Origin: Cnuella takakiae | GTDB lineage: Bacteria > Bacteroidota > Bacteroidia > Chitinophagales > Chitinophagaceae | Length of the DNA: 64,000 bases | Assembly (NCBI RefSeq): GCF_001953305.1 | Contig: NZ_MTFE01000010.1 | Span: forward strand, 2,513,716 to 2,577,715 | Direction of reading: 5' to 3' | Shown: positions 33,259 through 41,553 of the stretch, in pieces | Position numbering within the stretch: the first letter of the stretch is position 1 | Layout: every line of letters starts with the position of its first letter | Notes under the pieces: model-generated | Told to the model about the DNA's origin: nothing | What the model saw: only the letters and a program-made list of their open reading frames with translations | The model's database searches: none | Translations under genes and position numbers: made by a program

Positions 33259-34354
33259 ATGACACAAGAGCATATTAAAGATATGAGGGACCGCCTCCTG
33301 GTCCTGAGGAGGTTTCTTTGACGTCGAGAACCGCCGCTTCAAAATAGAAAATGACCGCCAGCTGTCGCTGGCACCCGGTTTTTGGGATGATAATGCCCGT
33401 GCAACCGGCATCCTGAAAGAAATCAAGCTGAACGAGTTCTGGATTGACCTGTACACCGAAACGGAAAATGCAGTAGAGGATTTCGCTGTGCTGTTCGAAT
33501 TCTGGAAAGAAGGAGAGGGCGCTGAAGAGGACGTGAAAGTGGCTTATGAAAAAGCACTTGCAGCCCTTGAAGAAACGGAGTTCAAAAGTACCCTCAACCA
33601 GCCCGAAGATGAGCTGCCTGCCGTATTGCAGATCAACTCGGGAGCGGGTGGTACCGAAAGCCAGGACTGGAGCGAGATGCTGGCCCGCATGTACCGCATG
33701 TATGGCGAAAAGCAGGGCTGGAGCGTTTCCATCCTTGATTGGGTGGATGGCGATGGTGCCGGTATCAAAACCGCCACCCTCCAGTTTGAAGGGCCTTTTG
33801 CTTACGGTTTCCTGAAAGCCGAAAGCGGGGTACACCGCCTGGTGCGCATCTCGCCCTTCGATTCCAACGCCCGCCGCCACACTTCTTTTGCTTCGGTATT
33901 TGTATACCCGCTGGTAGACGATACCATCAATATCGAAATAAAGGACAGCGAGGTGAAAATGGAAACCGCCCGAAGTGGTGGCGCCGGTGGGCAGAACGTA
34001 AACAAGGTGGAAACCAAGGTAATGCTTACCCACTTGCCTACAGGCTTTGTGGTGGTGTGCCAAACAGAGCGTACCCAGCTGGGCAACCGCGAAAAGGCCA
34101 TGCAGATGCTGAAGAGCCGCCTGTACGAAGAAGAACTGCGCAAACGCGAAGAGCTGAAAAATGCTGCCAACGCCAGCAAGAAAAAAATTGAATGGGGTTC
34201 GCAGATCCGCAGCTATGTGTTTCACCCGTATAAAATGATCAAAGATCACCGTACTGATTACGAGGTTGGCAATATCCAGCCTGTAATGGATGGTGAACTG
34301 GATGGTTTCATCAAAGCTTATTTGATGCAGCAGAAAGAAGAAGAAGCCGCGTGA
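33259..34354 (+). CDS. prfB: peptide chain release factor 2 with programmed +1 frameshift
   Basis: Release factor recognising UGA and UAA. The first 20 codons ([20 protein letters not shown]) end at an in-frame TGA at 33319-33321; skipping one base there continues in the +1 frame from GAC at 33320 to the stop at 34354, giving 364 residues. The site CTT TGA C with AGGAGG at 33307-33312, three bases before CTT, is the classic autoregulatory arrangement: slow decoding of UGA by scarce RF2 favours the shift. RF2 features follow: SPF tripeptide in [10 protein letters not shown] for stop recognition and GGQ in [16 protein letters not shown] for peptidyl-tRNA hydrolysis. It must be annotated as one gene, not a pseudogene. 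Leaderless promoter upstream. Confidence 0.97.
33307..33322 (+). promoter_or_regulatory. RF2 recoding site: AGGAGG-TTT-CTT-TGA-C
   Basis: Internal Shine-Dalgarno-like AGGAGG pairs with 16S rRNA and, with the 3-base spacing to CTTTGAC, promotes slippage of the Leu-tRNA by +1. Notable because initiation in this group rarely uses a Shine-Dalgarno sequence. Confidence 0.93.
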
Positions 34355-34425
34355 TGAGTAATGAGTAATGAGTAATGAGTAATGAGTAAGTAAAGAACAT
34401 CTACTCATCACTCATTACTCATCAC
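34351..34425. repeat. heptad array J: ATGAGTA x5 with inverted partner
   Basis: Five exact ATGAGTA copies run from 34354 to 34388, starting in the prfB stop codon. Bases 34351-34374 and 34402-34425 are reverse complements over 24 positions with one mismatch, so the transcript can fold into a long hairpin after prfB. Confidence 0.92.
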
Positions 34426-34458
34426 TATTCATAATAGTAAAACACAAAATCCTTCCAT

Positions 34459-36102
34459 ATGAGCTTAGGAACTTTTTCCTATCCCATGCCGGTAAATGAG
34501 CCGATACACAGCTATGCTCCCGGCAGTGCGGAGCGTAAAGCTTTGCAGCAGACACTTAAAGAACTAAAAAGCCAGCAGGCAGATATACCCATGTATATTG
34601 GTGGGGAGGAAGTGCGCACCGGTAATACCGTAGCCATCAACCCGCCGCATGAGCGCAACCATGTACTGGGGCATTTTCACATGGGTGATGAAAGTCATGT
34701 GCAGCAGGCCATCGATGCAGCACTTGCTGCTAAGGAGGGCTGGGCCAATATGAGTTGGGAAAGCCGTGCCAATATCTTTTTGCGTGCTGCCGACCTGATC
34801 AGCGCCAAGTACCGGTACCACATGAACGGTACCACCATGCTGGGTCAAAGTAAGAATGCCTTTCAGGCAGAGATCGACAGCGCCTGTGAACTGATTGACT
34901 TCCTGCGCTTCAACGTACACTACCTGAGTGAGATATATAAGCAACAGCCGATTTCCGCACCCGGTATGCACAACCGTTTGGAATGGCGGCCACTTGAAGG
35001 TTTTGTGTTGGCCGTTACGCCATTCAACTTTACCGCTATTGGCGGCAACCTGCCTGCCTCTGCTGCGCTTTGTGGCAACGTGGTGGTATGGAAACCTGCC
35101 AACACCCAGGTGTATTCGGCGCAGATGTTTATGAAGATTTTGAAAGAAGCCGGATTGCCGGATGGTGTAATCAACCTTATTTATGTTGATGGTCCTACCC
35201 TTGGCAAGGTAAGTTTTGCACACCGCGATTTTGCTGGTGTACATTTTACCGGTTCCACAGGTGTGTTTAACCAGATGTGGAAGACCATTGGTGAGAACAT
35301 TCCCAACTACCGCTCTTACCCACGCATTGTTGGGGAAACCGGTGGTAAGGATTTCGTAATTGCACACCGCTCGGCTAAAGCTGAAGTAGTAGCTACCGCT
35401 CTGCTGCGTGGCGCTTTCGAATACCAGGGGCAGAAATGCTCAGCCGCTTCCCGCGCCTATATTCCTTCCAACCTGGCAGCGGATGTAAAGCGTTTGCTGG
35501 TAGCAGGGGTAAACTCATTTAAAATGGGCAGCACCGAGGAGTTTGGCAACTTCATCAATGCTGTGATTGACGAGCGGAGCTTTGATAAGATCGCAACCTA
35601 TATCAATAATGCAAAACAGGATGCCAACGCCTCGATCCTTGTAGGTGGTGTTTGCGATAAAACTGAAGGCTACTTTATTCAGCCAACCGTTATTGAAGCG
35701 AAGTATCCCAAGTATGTTACCATGTGCGAAGAAATCTTTGGACCCGTGCTCACCATTTATATTTATGATGAACACCAGTTTGAAGCCACGCTGGAATTGG
35801 TTGATACTACGTCTCCTTATGCATTGACCGGCGCTGTAATAGCCCAGGATCGTTATGCTGTGGAACTGGCTACGCAAAAGCTGCGCAATGCTGCAGGTAA
35901 TTTCTACATCAACGATAAACCTACGGGTGCCGTTGTTGGGCAGCAACCTTTTGGTGGTGCCCGTGCATCGGGTACAAACGATAAGGCCGGTTCTGCGCTT
36001 AACCTTTACCGTTGGTTGAGTGCACGCACCATCAAGGAAACTTTTGTTCCACCAACCGATTACCGTTATCCTTTCCTTTTGGGGGAAAGTGAAGGAATAT
36101 AA
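34459..36102 (+). CDS. pruA: L-glutamate gamma-semialdehyde dehydrogenase PruA
   Basis: NAD-dependent 1-pyrroline-5-carboxylate dehydrogenase, the second step of proline catabolism, making glutamate. 547 residues, the monofunctional form close to mitochondrial ALDH4A1. Visible: cofactor segments VTPFNFTAIGGNLPASAAL and VVWKPANTQVYSA, base Glu in RIVGETGGKDF, nucleophile Cys in EYQGQKCSAASRAY, and PTGAVVGQQPFGGARASG near the end. The proline dehydrogenase partner is not in the window. A UUCG-loop terminator follows directly. Confidence 0.96.
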   Translation: MSLGTFSYPMPVNEPIHSYAPGSAERKALQQTLKELKSQQADIPMYIGGEEVRTGNTVAINPPHERNHVLGHFHMGDESHVQQAIDAALAAKEGWANMSWESRANIFLRAADLISAKYRYHMNGTTMLGQSKNAFQAEIDSACELIDFLRFNVHYLSEIYKQQPISAPGMHNRLEWRPLEGFVLAVTPFNFTAIGGNLPASAALCGNVVVWKPANTQVYSAQMFMKILKEAGLPDGVINLIYVDGPTLGKVSFAHRDFAGVHFTGSTGVFNQMWKTIGENIPNYRSYPRIVGETGGKDFVIAHRSAKAEVVATALLRGAFEYQGQKCSAASRAYIPSNLAADVKRLLVAGVNSFKMGSTEEFGNFINAVIDERSFDKIATYINNAKQDANASILVGGVCDKTEGYFIQPTVIEAKYPKYVTMCEEIFGPVLTIYIYDEHQFEATLELVDTTSPYALTGAVIAQDRYAVELATQKLRNAAGNFYINDKPTGAVVGQQPFGGARASGTNDKAGSALNLYRWLSARTIKETFVPPTDYRYPFLLGESEGI

Positions 36103-36105
36103 ATC

Positions 36106-36130
36106 AAAGCTGCTTCGGCAGCTTTTTTTT
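36106..36130 (+). terminator. UUCG-tetraloop terminator after pruA
   Basis: AAAGCTGC, TTCG loop, GCAGCTTT followed by T5: eight perfect pairs and a stable tetraloop, starting three bases after the stop. Confidence 0.93.
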
Positions 36131-36433
36131 ATGCACGCAGCTTTTTGACAAACACGTTTTTCCATGCAATTTGTTCCTGATGCGCTGCAATTTTTCTACA
36201 CTGTAGTGCTTATTCTTCATGTACTGCTATGTTCTTTACTCAATTGAAATTGCCTGTAAATTTTTTAGCACTCTTTACTTACAGGTAGCAGTATAAAACC
36301 TTCTGGACCTCCGTTCCTTACCTACGCTTTTTTCAGGTAAACACACAAGGGTACACGTGAGACGGCATGTTTACATATGGAGAAAAAATAAAATGGTATC
36401 GCATTTGTATAGATGAGAGCAAAGAATTCACAA
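36131..36433. other. gene-free gap upstream of the first beta-barrel gene
   Basis: About 300 bases, AT-richer than its surroundings. No gene, repeat or convincing -7 match was found; it should hold the promoter and leader of the gene at 36434. Confidence 0.5.
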
Positions 36434-37042
36434 ATGAAAAAGACCAGTTTATTCCTTGTAGGAATAGTATGTGCCTTCGCCTCCTTTGCTCAGTCGAAAC
36501 CCCATTTTGGTTTGAAGGGTGGCCTGAATATCGGCACCATGAAATTTTCCAACGTAAGTAAAAACAATATGGATCCACGCTTTGGTTTTCACCTGGGTGG
36601 AACCGCACACATTCATATTACCGATGCTGTTGCTATTCAGCCTGAATTATTATACTCTACCGAAGGCGCCAAGCAGAAAGTAGGCAGGGGTGAAGAAGTG
36701 ACCTGGAAAACCGATTACATCAATGTGCCCATCATGCTGCAATACATGTTTGACAATGGCTTCCGACTGGAAGCTGGTCCGCAGTTTGGCCTGATGGTGA
36801 GCGGGAAGAGTAAAGACCAGGATGGTATTGAAGCCAACGAAAGCGACTTCTTCAAATCAGCTAATGTATCGCTCGGCTTTGGTCTCAGCTATCTTTCCTA
36901 CTCGGGTGTAGGTGTAAGCGGCCGTTATAATGCAGGGCTGAGTAATGTGTTGGAAGATGGCTATGGCACCGGAAAGAACAACACCTTCCAAGTTTCGCTT
37001 TTTTACATGCTCGACAAAAATCATAAACGTAAATCCCGCTAA
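36434..37042 (+). CDS. outer-membrane beta-barrel protein (porin-like, PF13568 type)
   Basis: 202 residues from the ATG at 36434: signal peptide MKKTSLFLVGIVCAFASFAQ, then alternating beta-strands beginning KPHFGLKGGLNIGTMKF, with PEVLLYSTEGA-type strand turns and FRLEAGPQFGLMVSGKSKD. This is the small PorT-like beta-barrel family of Bacteroidota; the role is unknown. It is a paralogue of the next gene, sharing the LKxGxN and EAGPQF segments. Confidence 0.88.
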   Translation: MKKTSLFLVGIVCAFASFAQSKPHFGLKGGLNIGTMKFSNVSKNNMDPRFGFHLGGTAHIHITDAVAIQPELLYSTEGAKQKVGRGEEVTWKTDYINVPIMLQYMFDNGFRLEAGPQFGLMVSGKSKDQDGIEANESDFFKSANVSLGFGLSYLSYSGVGVSGRYNAGLSNVLEDGYGTGKNNTFQVSLFYMLDKNHKRKSR

Positions 37043-37151
37043 TCATTGCGCATAACCTGGGCCGTTGAAGAAGGCTGGGTAAAACCTTCCTCTGCCATCA
37101 TTTTAATATCGGCCCCTTATTTGTTACCAAAGTTTTAGAAAAACACCAATT

Positions 37152-37835
37152 ATGAAAAGAATCTGTTTGTTCGCGTTGGCATTGGCCACAGGCGTTGCTG
37201 TAAATGCACAGGATGCTCCCAAGTTGAGAACCGAAATGGCTACCAAACCTTTTTTGGGTATTAAAGCTGGTGTTAACTCGGCCCGTCTCGAAATCGATGA
37301 TGATGGTACTAATGCCGCAGGTTACAACACCAACAACAAAACCTCGCTGCACGCCGGTGTGTTTTACCAAATTCCTGTTTCCTCCGCTTTCCGTATTCAG
37401 CCCGAACTGATCTACAACATCCAGGGTACCAAGGTGAATGCAATCTCCTCTACCGATCCAAACCTTTCCGGTTTGAACGAGATTGACCTGCATTACATCT
37501 CTGTTCCCGTGATGTTGCAGTTTGTAAGCCCCGGTGGTTTTACCATTGAAGCAGGTCCCCAGTTCAGCTTCCTGTCAAGTGCCAATGGCGACCGTGCCAA
37601 CAATGGTGGTGAAGTAAACCTGAAAGACGGTGACTATGTAAAGAAAGTTGACTTCTCAGTAGGTGGCGGTGTAGGTTATACCACCCGTATTGGGCTCGGT
37701 GTGCATGCCAAATATGTACATGGCTTCACCAATGTTTGGGCCAACGAAAACAGCCCCATGGCTGGTTCAAATATGCAGTGGCGCAACCGTAACCTCCAGT
37801 TTGGATTGCATTATATGTTTGGCGCTGCCAAATAA
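37152..37835 (+). CDS. outer-membrane beta-barrel protein (porin-like), paralogue
   Basis: 227 residues: signal peptide MKRICLFALALATGVAVNAQ, then FLGIKAGVNSARLEIDDDG, FRIQPELIYNIQGTKV, FTIEAGPQFSFLSSANGD and C-terminal strand LQFGLHYMFGAAK. Tandem duplicate of the gene at 36434, with 109 bases between; the gap may include a separate promoter. Ends in a strong terminator at 37856. Confidence 0.9.
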   Translation: MKRICLFALALATGVAVNAQDAPKLRTEMATKPFLGIKAGVNSARLEIDDDGTNAAGYNTNNKTSLHAGVFYQIPVSSAFRIQPELIYNIQGTKVNAISSTDPNLSGLNEIDLHYISVPVMLQFVSPGGFTIEAGPQFSFLSSANGDRANNGGEVNLKDGDYVKKVDFSVGGGVGYTTRIGLGVHAKYVHGFTNVWANENSPMAGSNMQWRNRNLQFGLHYMFGAAK

Positions 37836-37855
37836 GTTCACATGTCATTATAATG

Positions 37856-37884
37856 AAGGCCGGTATGTACCGGCCTTTTTTTTA
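37856..37884 (+). terminator. terminator after the second beta-barrel gene
   Basis: AAGGCCGGTA, TG loop, TACCGGCCTT then a T run: ten perfect pairs. Confidence 0.9.
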
Positions 37885-38061
37885 TGCCCGTCATGGAGCC
37901 AATGGAAATGGTTTTGGGGAACATGGCTGCATGATCAACAACCAGAGCATAGAGCATGATAAGTATTAGCTCAAACTTGTAACCTGTTTACTTTATTACA
38001 GGTGTTCACCCAAGCAACTTATAGTGCCGGGTTTACCTATTTTTACGCAAAATTTCAGGTA

Positions 38062-38580
38062 TTGAAAATCATTCTGGACCACCAGCAAATCGAACTGGTT
38101 ATCAAGCGGCTGGCCCACCAGGTGCTGGAAAACCACAGCGATAGCAACGATACGGTACTCATCGGCATCCAGCCGCGTGGTATTTTCCTTTCCGACCGGC
38201 TGCACCAGGAGCTATGCCGGTACTCGGCAACACCGCCACCTTATGGTAAGCTCGACATTACCTTTTACCGCGACGATATCCGCAAACAGATTCATGTGCC
38301 CAACCATACCGATATTCCTTTTTCCATTGAAGGCAAGAAGGTGGTACTGGTGGATGATGTGTTGTATACCGGTCGTACTATACGGGCTGCCCTCGATGCG
38401 TTGATGGATTTTGGCCGGCCTGCAAAGGCAGAATTGCTGGTGCTTATTGATCGCCGGTACAGCCGGCAGCTGCCCATCCAGCCCGATTATACCGGCAAAA
38501 CTATCGACTCCATCGTTTCCCAACAGGTGAAAGTAAACTGGAACGAGGGGCAACATGAAGTGGTTCTGGTAGACCAGTAG
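38062..38580 (+). CDS. pyrR: PyrR, pyrimidine regulator / uracil phosphoribosyltransferase
   Basis: Bifunctional PyrR-type protein with PRPP motif VVLVDDVLYTGRTIRAALDA, N-terminal VLIGIQPRGIFLSDRL and ITFYRDDIRKQ. From a TTG codon at 38062 (KIILDHQQIELVIKRL follows) it has 172 residues, the usual size; an upstream in-frame ATG at 38002 would add 20 residues (MFTQATYSAG) not typical of the family. No ATG lies near the family start, hence TTG is preferred. It leads the pyr cluster; in Firmicutes PyrR binds pyr mRNA, but no attenuator was identified here. Confidence 0.87.
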   Translation: MKIILDHQQIELVIKRLAHQVLENHSDSNDTVLIGIQPRGIFLSDRLHQELCRYSATPPPYGKLDITFYRDDIRKQIHVPNHTDIPFSIEGKKVVLVDDVLYTGRTIRAALDALMDFGRPAKAELLVLIDRRYSRQLPIQPDYTGKTIDSIVSQQVKVNWNEGQHEVVLVDQ

Positions 38581-38655
38581 GAGCTTTTAGGTCCGCCTGT
38601 TTGTTCCGGAAAAACAACAGGTTGGAACAAGGCACAACCCGAATCTTTTATCCTT

Positions 38656-38663
38656 TAACTTTG
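38656..38663 (+). promoter_or_regulatory. -7 element TAACTTTG, near-leaderless pyrB promoter
   Basis: Perfect TAnnTTTG match, seven bases before the pyrB ATG at 38671, and 75 bases after the pyrR stop. Confidence 0.6.
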
Positions 38664-38670
38664 GCCTTTA

Positions 38671-39600
38671 ATGACGCTTTCTACTCGACACCTGCTGGGT
38701 ATCAAAGACCTTACACCACAGGATATTTCTCTTTTGCTACAAACCGCGCAGCAGTTCAAGGAAGTGCTGCAAAGGCCCATTAAAAAAGTGCCCTCCCTGC
38801 GGGATATTACCATCGTCAACCTTTTTTTCGAAAACTCTACCCGTACCCGGATTTCTTTTGAACTGGCGGAGAAAAGGCTTTCGGCCGATACCATAAATTT
38901 TACGGCTTCGGGTTCTTCGGTGTCCAAAGGAGAGACCCTGCTGGATACGGTTAACAATATCCTGAGCATGAAGGTGGACATGGTGGTGATGCGGCACAGC
39001 GCTTCCGGGGCGCCGCATTTCCTGGCCAAACATATTCCTGCCGCCATCATCAATGCAGGCGATGGTATCAATGAGCACCCCACACAGGCCTTGCTGGATG
39101 CCCTGTCGATGACTGAAAAACATGGCTCCCTGGAAGGTTTGAAGGTGGCCATTATCGGCGATATCATGCATAGCCGGGTGGCACAAAGTAACCTCTACCT
39201 GTTAGGAAAAATGGGCGCGGAAGTGACGGTTTGTGGTCCACCCACCCTTATTCCAAAGCACCTGGCTGAAGCCTTCAACGTGCGGGTGGAATATAACCTG
39301 CGCAAGGCACTTGAATGGTGCGACGTGGCCAATGTGCTGCGGATTCAGCTCGAGCGCCAGAACCAGGTGCTCTTTTCCACCCTGCGGGAGTATAACCTCA
39401 GCTATGGCATCAACAGGCGCCTGCTTGACAGTCTTGGCAAGGATATTACCATTATGCACCCGGGACCAATAAACAGGGGCGTGGAGTTGGACAGCGATGT
39501 TGCCGACTCCGGCCAATCCATTATTTTACAACAGGTGGAAAATGGCGTGGCCGTAAGGATGGCAGCCCTTTATCTGTTATCCAACAGGCAACAGGCCTGA
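38671..39600 (+). CDS. pyrB: aspartate carbamoyltransferase catalytic subunit
   Basis: Joins carbamoyl phosphate and aspartate in pyrimidine synthesis. 309 residues; carbamoyl phosphate site ENSTRTRISFELA, HRxS-equivalent RHSASGAPHF, EHPTQALLDALSM and C-terminal HPGPINRGVELDSDV. No pyrI regulatory subunit is nearby. coaD follows after 13 bases, so the two probably share a transcript. Confidence 0.96.
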   Translation: MTLSTRHLLGIKDLTPQDISLLLQTAQQFKEVLQRPIKKVPSLRDITIVNLFFENSTRTRISFELAEKRLSADTINFTASGSSVSKGETLLDTVNNILSMKVDMVVMRHSASGAPHFLAKHIPAAIINAGDGINEHPTQALLDALSMTEKHGSLEGLKVAIIGDIMHSRVAQSNLYLLGKMGAEVTVCGPPTLIPKHLAEAFNVRVEYNLRKALEWCDVANVLRIQLERQNQVLFSTLREYNLSYGINRRLLDSLGKDITIMHPGPINRGVELDSDVADSGQSIILQQVENGVAVRMAALYLLSNRQQA

Positions 39601-39613
39601 TAAACTAACCCGT

Positions 39614-40108
39614 ATGGAACGCATCTGCCTTTTTCCCGGCACTTTTGACCCCATCACTTTTGGCCACCTCGACATCATGGAGCGTGCGCTGCCCTTGTTT
39701 GATAAACTGGTGATCGGTATTGGCGTAAATGCCAATAAAGCGCCCATGTTTGCGCCGGAGCAGCGTGCCGCCTGGATCAACGAGATCTTTGCACACGAGC
39801 CCAAGGTGGAAACCGTCATTTACGAGGGACTTACTGTTGACTGCTGCAAGCGGATTGGCGCCAGCTATATCCTGAGGGGTATCCGTTATGTAAATGATTT
39901 TGAATACGAAAAGGCCATTGCCGATATGAACCGGAGCCTGGACCCTGGCATAGAAACCATTTTCCTGACCTGTTTGCCAAAATATACCTCCGTTGCATCT
40001 ACCCTGGTGCGCGACGTAATCAGGCATGGCGGCGACGTGAGCCAGTTTGTTCCCGATGCGGTGCTTCGGGCCATACAGGCACCTCCGGTAAGGCAATACG
40101 TAATTTGA
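39614..40108 (+). CDS. coaD: phosphopantetheine adenylyltransferase
   Basis: Penultimate step of coenzyme A synthesis: 4'-phosphopantetheine + ATP to dephospho-CoA. 164 residues with the nucleotidyltransferase motif FPGTFDPITFGHLDI, ILRGIRYVNDFEYEKAIADM and KYTSVASTLVRDV. Terminates at a bidirectional hairpin shared with the convergent Nudix gene. Confidence 0.96.
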   Translation: MERICLFPGTFDPITFGHLDIMERALPLFDKLVIGIGVNANKAPMFAPEQRAAWINEIFAHEPKVETVIYEGLTVDCCKRIGASYILRGIRYVNDFEYEKAIADMNRSLDPGIETIFLTCLPKYTSVASTLVRDVIRHGGDVSQFVPDAVLRAIQAPPVRQYVI

Positions 40109-40123
40109 AAATGGAATACCATG

Positions 40124-40158
40124 AAAAAGGCTGCACTTATAAAAGGTGCAGCCTTTTT
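40124..40158. terminator. bidirectional terminator between coaD and the Nudix gene
   Basis: AAAAAGGCTGCAC and GTGCAGCCTTTTT, 13 perfect pairs around a 9-base loop, with T-runs on both strands between convergent genes. Confidence 0.92.
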
Positions 40159-40161
40159 TGT

Positions 40162-40776
40162 TTACAAAAGGGGAGCAGCCTCGCTTATAACATCGGCAAT
40201 AGACGGGTGGGTATTGGTGAGGTAGCCTGCCAGTTTTTTAGGATCAACCCAGATGCAGGCTTCAATATCTTCTTCCAGCTGGGGTTGCATGGGGCCGGTG
40301 TGTTGGGTGCGCATCAGGTACCAATGCGATTCTTTGAGGCAGTGTTGCCCTGCCATAAAATAAGTATGGTAGGTAGGAGACAGGGGCTGGATGATACTTA
40401 GCTGGCCCACGCCTGTTTCTTCCCCTACTTCCCGCACAGCGCAGGTGGGTAGGTCTTCGCCGGGGTCCAGCTTGCCCTTGGGCAGGTCCCATTTGCCTTT
40501 TCTGTAAATCAGCAATACTTCACCACTAGCGTTTTGCACCAGCCCGCCAGCAGCCTGTATAAAGGCAAAATGTGCCTTTGCCGCTTCCAGCAACAGTGCC
40601 GTATCGGGAGCTACCAGGTAAACACTTGGGCTTTGCCCGATGGCTTTTTTGGCCGTTTGCATATCGGCTTGCTGTGTGAACGGAATAACAGGGGCAGCGT
40701 GTTGTCCCGTTGTGTTTGCGGGGGGAGCGCTGGTCAGTACCAGTTTTTTGGGTCCAAAGTAAAGGGTATACTCCAT
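40162..40776 (-). CDS. Nudix hydrolase
   Basis: 204 residues from the ATG at 40776. The N-terminal 70 residues (YTLYFGPKKLVLTS) are not a known domain to me; the Nudix fold occupies about 75-200 with an intact Nudix box starting GKLDPGEDLP and ending REVGEETGV, so it should hydrolyse a nucleoside-diphosphate-linked substrate with Mg. It sits between coaD and pyrE but on the opposite strand. The start is fixed by a -7 element three bases upstream; longer in-frame codons overlap the pyrE promoter. Confidence 0.9.
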   Translation of the reverse strand: MEYTLYFGPKKLVLTSAPPANTTGQHAAPVIPFTQQADMQTAKKAIGQSPSVYLVAPDTALLLEAAKAHFAFIQAAGGLVQNASGEVLLIYRKGKWDLPKGKLDPGEDLPTCAVREVGEETGVGQLSIIQPLSPTYHTYFMAGQHCLKESHWYLMRTQHTGPMQPQLEEDIEACIWVDPKKLAGYLTNTHPSIADVISEAAPLL

Positions 40777-40779
40777 CCT

Positions 40780-40787
40780 CAAATGTA
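40780..40787 (-). promoter_or_regulatory. -7 element TACATTTG, leaderless Nudix promoter
   Basis: Minus-strand TACATTTG then AGG then ATG at 40776. Confidence 0.6.
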
Positions 40788-40883
40788 GGATGGTTCTGCA
40801 GGCCGGCGCATTCATGGGGATAAAAGGGTGGCTGCGCGGGATAGAATTGCGCTGCAAATGCTTGTGTGCTTTTGCCCGCACCC

Positions 40884-40891
40884 TAACTTCG
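40884..40891 (+). promoter_or_regulatory. -7 element TAACTTCG, leaderless pyrE promoter
   Basis: TAACTTCG then CCGC then ATG at 40896; lies in the 119-base divergent gap with the Nudix gene. Confidence 0.6.
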
Positions 40892-40895
40892 CCGC

Positions 40896-41531
40896 ATGAC
40901 AGATGCCGTTGTTACCGCCGAAAAGCTGCTGCAGATAGATGCAGTAAAGCTGAGCCCAACCCAGCCTTTTACCTGGGCCAGTGGCTGGAAAAGCCCCATT
41001 TATTGCGACAATCGCAAGGTGTTGTCCTTCCCCTTTGTTCGTGATTATATAAAAAGCGAGCTCTGCAATGTTGCATTTGAGCAGTTCCCCGAAGCCGACC
41101 TGATAGCGGGCGTAGCTACGGCCGGCATTGCCTGGGGAGCGATGGTTTCAGACCAGTTGAAGCTGCCCTTTATTTATGTTCGCCCCAAACCTAAAGAGCA
41201 TGGATTGGGCAATCAAATTGAAGGTGGCTACCAAACCGGTCAAAAAGTAGTAGTAATTGAAGACCTGGTGTCCACTGGCAAAAGCAGCCTCCAGGTGGTT
41301 GAAGTGCTCCGTGCGGCAGGTCTGGAAGTGGTAGGTATGATCTCTATTTTCAATTATCGTTTTGATGCCGGCAAAGATGCTTTTGAGCAGGCCGGCGTGA
41401 AACTGATCTCGCTGACCGACTATCCAACCTTGTTGGAATTGGCTCAAAAGAAAGGGGTAGTGCAGGAGGATCAGCTGGAAATTTTGTTAAACTGGCGTAA
41501 GGATCCTGCATCCTGGACAGGTCTTTCATAA
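40896..41531 (+). CDS. pyrE: orotate phosphoribosyltransferase
   Basis: Transfers phosphoribose from PRPP to orotate. 211 residues with FTWASGWKSPIYCDNRK, IAGVATAGIAWGAMV, RPKPKEHGLGNQIEG and PRPP motif VVVIEDLVSTGKSSLQ. Third pyr gene in 3.5 kb; the HMA protein gene follows after 22 bases and may be cotranscribed. Confidence 0.96.
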   Translation: MTDAVVTAEKLLQIDAVKLSPTQPFTWASGWKSPIYCDNRKVLSFPFVRDYIKSELCNVAFEQFPEADLIAGVATAGIAWGAMVSDQLKLPFIYVRPKPKEHGLGNQIEGGYQTGQKVVVIEDLVSTGKSSLQVVEVLRAAGLEVVGMISIFNYRFDAGKDAFEQAGVKLISLTDYPTLLELAQKKGVVQEDQLEILLNWRKDPASWTGLS

Positions 41532-41553
41532 TTTCAGCTAATAAATAAGCTCC

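Noticed and set aside
33319-33321. Premature TGA in prfB suggesting a pseudogene or sequencing error
   Set aside because: Sequence and spacing match the conserved RF2 programmed frameshift exactly, and the downstream frame is intact to the end.
33275-34411. 378-codon open frame antisense to prfB
   Set aside because: Shadow of prfB; its translation has no recognisable motif and runs through the heptad array.
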